Below, one piece after another: positions 59,472-64,000 of a stretch of 64,000 nucleotides of DNA; position 1 is the first letter of the stretch; the number at the start of each line of letters is the position of its first letter. Under the pieces are notes generated by a model. It worked only from the letters and a program-made list of their open reading frames with translations, was not told the DNA's origin and did not search any database. Source of the DNA: Pseudomonadota bacterium. GTDB lineage: Bacteria; Myxococcota_A; UBA796; UBA9615. The stretch lies in contig JAAESI010000010.1 in assembly GCA_024229515.1 (NCBI GenBank), forward strand, positions 184,362 through 248,361, written 5' to 3'. The position numbers and the translations under genes are program-made.

Positions 59472-60428
59472 GTGGTGCTGGAGACCGACTACGGGGGTCG
59501 ATGGCAGGGGCTGGCCATGTTCCTCCTCCTGGTCCTCCCCGCCGTGCTCGCGGGCGGCGCGGCGGTCACGCTGGGCCTGACCGAAGAGCAGGCTGCGCGC
59601 GTGTTCGTCGCCGCAATCCTGGGGGGGCTGTTCCTGCTCCCCGTGGTGGGCTGGAAGCTGGGGCTGTTCCCCGAGCCGGCGGGGCCCCTGGACGAGGCCG
59701 CCTCCGCAGTGCAGCAGGCGCTGATGTGGGCCCGGAACGACCGCAAGCTGATGCGTGACGTGCGGCGCCTCGACGATGGCGGCCTCGCGATTCGGATCGG
59801 ACGGCCGGAGCTGCCCGAGGCGCTGTCGGCCCGATCGGGCTCTGCCCCCGAGGCGAGCCGCACCGGAGACGCCGAGTTCGACCGCGCGATCGCCCCGGGC
59901 GCCGACTCGGTCGGACCGCTTCTGGCCGCCCTGGACGCGGCCGGTCGGGCCCGGTTGCGGGTCCTCGCCGACGGCGCGGCGGACTTTGCCCTCGCCGACG
60001 GCGTGTTGGAGGCCCGCTACGACGGCGACCTGGGGACGGACAAACTGACCGAGCGGGGCAAGGAGCTGATCGAGATCAGCGACCTGCTGGCGGCCGGATT
60101 CGGAGATGTGCCCGGCGGGCTCACCGCCCGGTTCCTCTCAGACCCTTCGCCGGCCGTCCGCAAGACCGCCCTGGACCGACTGCTGCGAGGCTTCCCGGAC
60201 CTCCCCGGTGCGGTCGACGTGGGCACCGAAGTGCTCGCGGGGTCGGACCCCCGGCTGGGCCTCGTCGCGGCGAGAGCGCTGGGACGAACGGCCGACGTCG
60301 CCCGATTCGAAGCGATGCTGGAGGGCCAACGCGGCCGCCTCGCCGTGTCCGCCGCGGAGGGGGACGAGGGGGGCCTCGCGCTCACCTCGGAGGCAGGGGC
60401 CGGAGCGCTCAGCAAGGAGCCCTCGTGA
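59472..60428 (+). CDS. Membrane protein with N-terminal double helix and HEAT-like tail
   Basis: A 318-residue protein from GTG 59472, three bases after the lipoprotein gene. Two N-terminal membrane helices (LAMFLLLVLPAVLAGGAAVTLGL, FVAAILGGLFLLPVVGWKL) are followed by a soluble domain and a helical repeat-like segment (LTARFLSDPSPAVRKTALDRLLRGFPD, SDPRLGLVAARALGRTADVARFEAML) resembling HEAT repeats. The function is unknown. It is the last small gene before the DUF4157 gene and may be transcribed with it or end the run; 89 bases separate them. Confidence 0.7.
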   Translation: MVLETDYGGRWQGLAMFLLLVLPAVLAGGAAVTLGLTEEQAARVFVAAILGGLFLLPVVGWKLGLFPEPAGPLDEAASAVQQALMWARNDRKLMRDVRRLDDGGLAIRIGRPELPEALSARSGSAPEASRTGDAEFDRAIAPGADSVGPLLAALDAAGRARLRVLADGAADFALADGVLEARYDGDLGTDKLTERGKELIEISDLLAAGFGDVPGGLTARFLSDPSPAVRKTALDRLLRGFPDLPGAVDVGTEVLAGSDPRLGLVAARALGRTADVARFEAMLEGQRGRLAVSAAEGDEGGLALTSEAGAGALSKEPS

Positions 60429-60453
60429 TCCGGCCGCGTTCTTTGCTTTCTTA

Positions 60454-60463
60454 CACGCGCGTG
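60454..60463. promoter_or_regulatory. Perfect 10-base palindrome CACGCGCGTG upstream of the DUF4157 gene
   Basis: It lies in the 89-base gap before the DUF4157 gene, next to an AT-richer stretch (TTCTTTGCTTTCTTA). It could be a dimeric operator or part of a promoter, but alternating GC palindromes of this length occur by chance in such DNA. No good -35/-10 pair at normal spacing was found around it. Confidence 0.2.
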
Positions 60464-60517
60464 AGTGGTTAGACTCCTTCGGTCGGAATTGCACACTGGA
60501 CAAGGTGCCCCCGGACG

Positions 60518-63500
60518 ATGAAGAAACAAGCGGCGAGACAGCAGGAGGAAGAGCTCCAGCGCAAGCGCGCTCAGCGCTACGCGGAGTACGTCAGTGCGTC
60601 CCACTCCTGGGCGGCTGCGTCCCCTCGCCTGCCCACCCCGCCCTCGTCCGAGCAGACCCTCTCCCGTCAGCGTGAAGAAGAGTCCCGCCGCGCCTGGTCG
60701 ATGACCGACGGCCAGGCCTTTGCGTTGGGCCGAGGCCTGGGCAACTCGGCGGCCCGCTCGATCCTCGACACCAGCAACGACGGCTTCTCCGCCCGCCACG
60801 AAGCGCCTGGCGAAGCGCTCACCGCGTCCCTGTTGGCCCGCGACGCCGCCAACGAAATCGCTCGCGACGCCGACGAGGCGCCCATCGTGGTCAAGGACGA
60901 AGCGGCCGGCATCGACGTCGCCTACGACCCCGGCGGCGGCGCGCCGGACGTCGACCTGAAGCAGGTCAAGGAGTCGATGGGCAGCGGCACCCCGCTGGAT
61001 GCCGGCACCCGCGAATACATGGAGTGGCGCTTCGGGCTGAACCTCGGAAACGTCCGCATCCACACCGGTCCCAAGGCCGACGCGCTGAGCAAGGCGCTGA
61101 TGGCCCACGCGTTCGCGTTGGGGGCCGACGTCAACTTCGCCGCCGGGCAGTACAAGCCGGGCACGAAGCAAGGCGACTTCCTCCTGGCCCACGAACTGAC
61201 CCACGTCGTCCAGGCGGGCCACGCCACCGAGCAGCCCGCGGCCAAGACGACCGAGCTGGGAGCCCGCAAGAGCTCCTCGGTCTCCGAGCCGGACGATGCC
61301 ATCGAGGTCGAGGCCGACCAGGTAGCAGGCGAGGTCGTGAGCGTCGGACGCTCCGAGTTCGCGAAGGCCAAGCGCGAAGGCTCGGTCGGCGCCAGCGCCT
61401 CGGTCGAATCCGCCCACGCCCCCTCCCCCACGGCCCGCAAGGCTGCTCGCCTGCCCGCCGCCGGCGGTGGCGCGGGAGCTGCCCGCAAGATCGCCCGCGA
61501 TGGCGGCAACACCCCCGACGAGGAGGGTGACGAGGAGCAGGAGTCGGTCCCGGATCCGGACGTCCAGAGCGAGGGCGAGGTCGAGCTCGAGCCCGGTGAG
61601 GGGCCCCCGCCGGTCGACACCACGCTGCCGGACCAGAGCATCGAACCCTCGGACGGGAACATCGCCCCCGGTTCGCCGTCGGGCGCGACCTTCGGCCCCG
61701 GTCCTGCTCCCGTCAGCGGCACGCCCGCCCCCGTGAGTGCGCCCACCCAAAACGTGACCCCGGCCAACGACGCCACCATCAACGGCGGCCTCGGGAGCAC
61801 GCAGGGGACCTCGATCCCGGCGGCGGAGCAGTTGTTCACCGCGGCCGTGGGTGCCGAGCCGAACCAGCACCAGGCTCAGATCGAAGCCGGCATCGCCCAG
61901 ATCGGCACGGCCCTGAGCGCGACCCAGGCTCAGGTCCGCAGCAGCGCCGCCAGCCTCGGAGCCTCGCTCCTGTCCGAGGCGGACGCCCACATCGGCGCCG
62001 TCCAGACCGCCGCTGCGTCCGCCGCCGCGCTGATCTCGTCCGCCTACGCCGACGCCCGGACGGCCACCAGCGCCGCGGCGGAAGCCGCTCGGGGCCAGGT
62101 CGACGTCTACACCGCCTCCGCCAAGGGCGAGATCGAGGCTGCCGGCGCCGACGCCATCACCCGCGCGCAGACCGCGCTGTCGGAGTCCGCCACCGCCTTC
62201 GCCGCGGAGGTCGAGACCAGCATCGCTGCGGCGGAGAGCGAGGCCACGACCACCGTCGCCGCGATGCGGAAGGCCGGCCGCGACGCCGCCGCCGACGCGC
62301 TCAAGGTCGCCGAGGAGTGGGCGGTCAAGTACGAGGGCCGCACCGGCGCGACGGATCTGGACAAGAAGCGCGCGAAGGCGCGCGCGGACGCCGCCCGGAG
62401 CGTCGGCCAGAACACCGCCGACGAGCTCATCAAAAAGGGCAACGCCGCCGCGGACGAGTTCTCTGGGCTGCACGCCAACATCCGCCCGACCATCGAGACG
62501 CTGCTGCAGCCGGTCCTGGACACGCTCGGGCAGCAGTCCGGCGACATCGCGCAGACCGTCGCGTCCACGACCGCCTCCCTGATGGAGCAGGTCGACGAAG
62601 CCGGTGCCCCGGTGGTCCAGTCGATCAACGAAGCGGAGGCCGCCGCCCTGACCTCGCTCGAGGCGCAAGAAGCGTCGATGCTTCGGCTCGCCGCCGAGAG
62701 CGCGACCGCGGTCCAAGACCAGCTCCGCACCGCCGCGGAGGCGGGCCGCGCGTCCCTCGAAGCCGCGGGCGAGGAGCTGGCGGAGTCCCTGGCCGCGGAG
62801 GCCGCGGCGCTCCAGTCCCAGCTCGCCGGCCAGGACGCCCCCGCCAGCGAAGACCTCTCGCTCGAGATCGACGCGCTGATCGAGACGATCCTCAACTCGG
62901 ACGCCGCGGACGCGCTCCACGATCTGTACCGGCAGCTGAGCGCGAATCTGTCGGATCTCGCCAACCAGGGCGTGCAGAGCATCGACCAGCTCGTCTCCTC
63001 GGCGATGGAGCTGGCCGCCCGGTTCGTCGACCAGTTCTCCGGCGGCCTGCAGCAGTCCCTCGAGTCCCTGTCGAACACCCTCGGTGAGTTCGTCTCCGGC
63101 GCGCTCGGCCAGTTCGAGGAGCTCGTCAACCAGGTGATGGCGGCCGCCGAGGCGGTCATCCGGGAAGCCCGGACGCAGATCGGCGGGAAGGTCGACGGCA
63201 TGCTCGGCGACCTGCGCCAGGCCGCCTCCGGCCTCGCCGAGGTCCTGTCCGAAGCGCTCGGGGGCCTGCCCGCCCAGATCAAGGAGCAGGCGGACGAGGC
63301 CGCGAGCAAGATCAAGTCTGGCTTCTGGGGACGCCTCGGCGCCGTCCTGCTCGTCATCGTCATCGTCGTCGCGCTCGTCGCGCTGGTCATCTTCGCGGGT
63401 CCGGCGCTGCTGGCCGCGCTCGGGGTCGCCGCCGGAACGCTGCTCGCCAAGGTCCTCATCGGCGTCGCCATCGGCTTCATCGCCGCGGCCGCCTTCGCGA

Positions 63501-64000
63501 TGTTCAAGGACGCCTTCGGCGGCACCTTCTCCATCACGAACTGGCGCAACTACCTCAAGTCGGGAATCGTCGGCGCCATCGTCGGCGCAGTCACGGTGCT
63601 CACGGGTGGGATGAGCGTCTGGGCCCAGGGCGCCCTCATGGGCGTGGTCGACTACTTCACGAACCTGTCCCTGGACCAGATCGGCTGGCTCGACGGGGTC
63701 GGCCAGGGCTTCTTCCACGACTTCAGCTTCCTCGACCTGGGGATCACGGTCGTCCTGAGCATGGGGCTGAACCGGCTGTTCAGCGGGGGCAAGGGCAAGA
63801 GCGGCCTCGGCGCCCGCATCTCGAGCTTCTTCAAGGGCAAGATGCCCAGCTGGAACAGCTTCCAGACGATGGTCGGGCAGCACATCAACCCGACGCTCCG
63901 TTCGGTTGGGATGAAGGCGCTGAACTCGACCTGGATCTCGGTGCTGCGGAACATGCCCAGCACCTTGACCACGAAGTGGCTCAAGTCGACCGTCAAGGAC
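60518..64000 (+). CDS. DUF4157 (eCIS-associated) metallopeptidase-like giant protein, C-terminus off the right edge
   Basis: Open from ATG 60518 to the edge (1,161 codons). Residues 1-150 are charged and helical; residues 150-235 are a DUF4157 domain: GTPLDAGTREYMEWRFGLNL, VRIHTGPKADALSKAL, AHAFALGADVNFA and LLAHELTHVVQ with the zinc motif HELTH (His225, Glu226, His229). A disordered acidic/Pro linker follows (about 330-440), then about 450 residues of Ala-rich coiled coil (AEVETSIAAAESEATTTVAAM) like a tape-measure or pore-forming stalk, and near 940-1050 long membrane-like helices (VLLVIVIVVALVALVIFAG, GIVGAIVGAVTVLTGG). DUF4157 proteins are linked to extracellular contractile injection systems. 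No such structural gene is visible upstream; the partner genes may lie beyond the edge. Confidence 0.85.
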   Translation, partial: MKKQAARQQEEELQRKRAQRYAEYVSASHSWAAASPRLPTPPSSEQTLSRQREEESRRAWSMTDGQAFALGRGLGNSAARSILDTSNDGFSARHEAPGEALTASLLARDAANEIARDADEAPIVVKDEAAGIDVAYDPGGGAPDVDLKQVKESMGSGTPLDAGTREYMEWRFGLNLGNVRIHTGPKADALSKALMAHAFALGADVNFAAGQYKPGTKQGDFLLAHELTHVVQAGHATEQPAAKTTELGARKSSSVSEPDDAIEVEADQVAGEVVSVGRSEFAKAKREGSVGASASVESAHAPSPTARKAARLPAAGGGAGAARKIARDGGNTPDEEGDEEQESVPDPDVQSEGEVELEPGEGPPPVDTTLPDQSIEPSDGNIAPGSPSGATFGPGPAPVSGTPAPVSAPTQNVTPANDATINGGLGSTQGTSIPAAEQLFTAAVGAEPNQHQAQIEAGIAQIGTALSATQAQVRSSAASLGASLLSEADAHIGAVQTAAASAAALISSAYADARTATSAAAEAARGQVDVYTASAKGEIEAAGADAITRAQTALSESATAFAAEVETSIAAAESEATTTVAAMRKAGRDAAADALKVAEEWAVKYEGRTGATDLDKKRAKARADAARSVGQNTADELIKKGNAAADEFSGLHANIRPTIETLLQPVLDTLGQQSGDIAQTVASTTASLMEQVDEAGAPVVQSINEAEAAALTSLEAQEASMLRLAAESATAVQDQLRTAAEAGRASLEAAGEELAESLAAEAAALQSQLAGQDAPASEDLSLEIDALIETILNSDAADALHDLYRQLSANLSDLANQGVQSIDQLVSSAMELAARFVDQFSGGLQQSLESLSNTLGEFVSGALGQFEELVNQVMAAAEAVIREARTQIGGKVDGMLGDLRQAASGLAEVLSEALGGLPAQIKEQADEAASKIKSGFWGRLGAVLLVIVIVVALVALVIFAGPALLAALGVAAGTLLAKVLIGVAIGFIAAAAFAMFKDAFGGTFSITNWRNYLKSGIVGAIVGAVTVLTGGMSVWAQGALMGVVDYFTNLSLDQIGWLDGVGQGFFHDFSFLDLGITVVLSMGLNRLFSGGKGKSGLGARISSFFKGKMPSWNSFQTMVGQHINPTLRSVGMKALNSTWISVLRNMPSTLTTKWLKSTVKD

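Noticed and set aside
60017..63883. A 1,288-codon open frame antisense to the DUF4157 gene
   Set aside because: The plus frame shows a clear DUF4157 domain and coiled coil; the antisense frame is Gly/Arg/Val/Leu-rich without motifs.

Overview
The window is 64 kb of very GC-rich DNA (roughly 70%, third codon positions almost all G or C), densely packed with genes on both strands. Many genes overlap their neighbour by four bases (ATGA or GTGA), and GTG, TTG and possibly CTG starts are common. The protein style points to Myxococcota or a close deltaproteobacterial relative: many predicted lipoproteins with long Asp-rich spacers after the lipobox, several proteins with the Cys/Asp-rich 'VDNDCDG' repeats of the MopE-type putative metal-binding family, right-handed beta-helix lipoproteins, a C-terminal tail of MYXO-CTERM type at 31.1-31.9 kb, SUMF1-type domains and TPR proteins. 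There is no rRNA, tRNA, CRISPR array or recognisable transposase.

Layout. 0-4.4 kb: a PHP-type metallohydrolase lipoprotein cut by the left edge, an acyltransferase and an exported acidic barrel-like protein. 4.4-11.4 kb, all minus strand: TPR-sulfotransferase, ABC-class ATPase, a protein with a possible Cys-His-Asp hydrolase triad translationally coupled to a small acidic protein, a fatty acid hydroxylase/sterol desaturase family protein, and a frameshifted EgtB-like gene. 11.4-16.1 kb: a MopE-repeat lipoprotein, a 51-residue Pmp3/YqaE membrane peptide, a second acyltransferase, then a place where a B12-binding/radical SAM type gene and a SUMF1-type gene are both cut off at the same junction (about 13,860), then a beta-helix lipoprotein. 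16.4-25.5 kb: an SGNH-like membrane protein, lipoproteins, an M48 protease, a 33-nt inverted repeat, a serine hydrolase coupled to PPK2, and two more surface lipoproteins. 25.6-31.1 kb: a receiver-less OmpR-type DNA-binding protein, a histidine kinase, an RND/MMPL exporter and a metzincin-like lipoprotein. 31.1-38.8 kb: MYXO-CTERM protein, degenerate receiver, FAD oxidoreductase, a frameshifted AarF/UbiB-type kinase, two short Lys-rich Trp-ending proteins, a threonine dehydratase/serine racemase family enzyme and a MopE-repeat lipoprotein ending in a clear terminator. 38.9-49.2 kb: lipase plus TetR, SMP-30-like lipoprotein, HAD hydrolase plus PDZ-thioredoxin, a polysaccharide lyase plus GH105 pair, and murB coupled to a frameshifted lycopene-cyclase-like membrane protein. 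49.2-58.2 kb: barrel-like protein and a second PHP lipoprotein, a TPR/PEGA gene fused to a decayed Ser/Thr kinase tail, a large membrane protein, and a ChbG/YdjC deacetylase coupled to a GT2 glycosyltransferase. 58.2-64 kb: three small envelope genes and then a DUF4157 protein of more than 1,160 residues running off the right edge.

Functionally the window is mostly cell-envelope and secreted functions rather than one pathway. The clearest working units are the two-component/exporter operon, the lyase-GH105 pair, PPK2 with its hydrolase, and the GT2-deacetylase pair. The items most likely to be unusual are the coupled triad-protein/acidic-protein pair at 6.8-8.1 kb and the DUF4157 protein, whose domain is the hallmark of proteins linked to extracellular contractile injection systems; no structural injection-system gene lies in this window. 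At least four genes are broken by apparent single-base slips, mostly in short G or C runs, so base-level accuracy should be checked before calling them pseudogenes.
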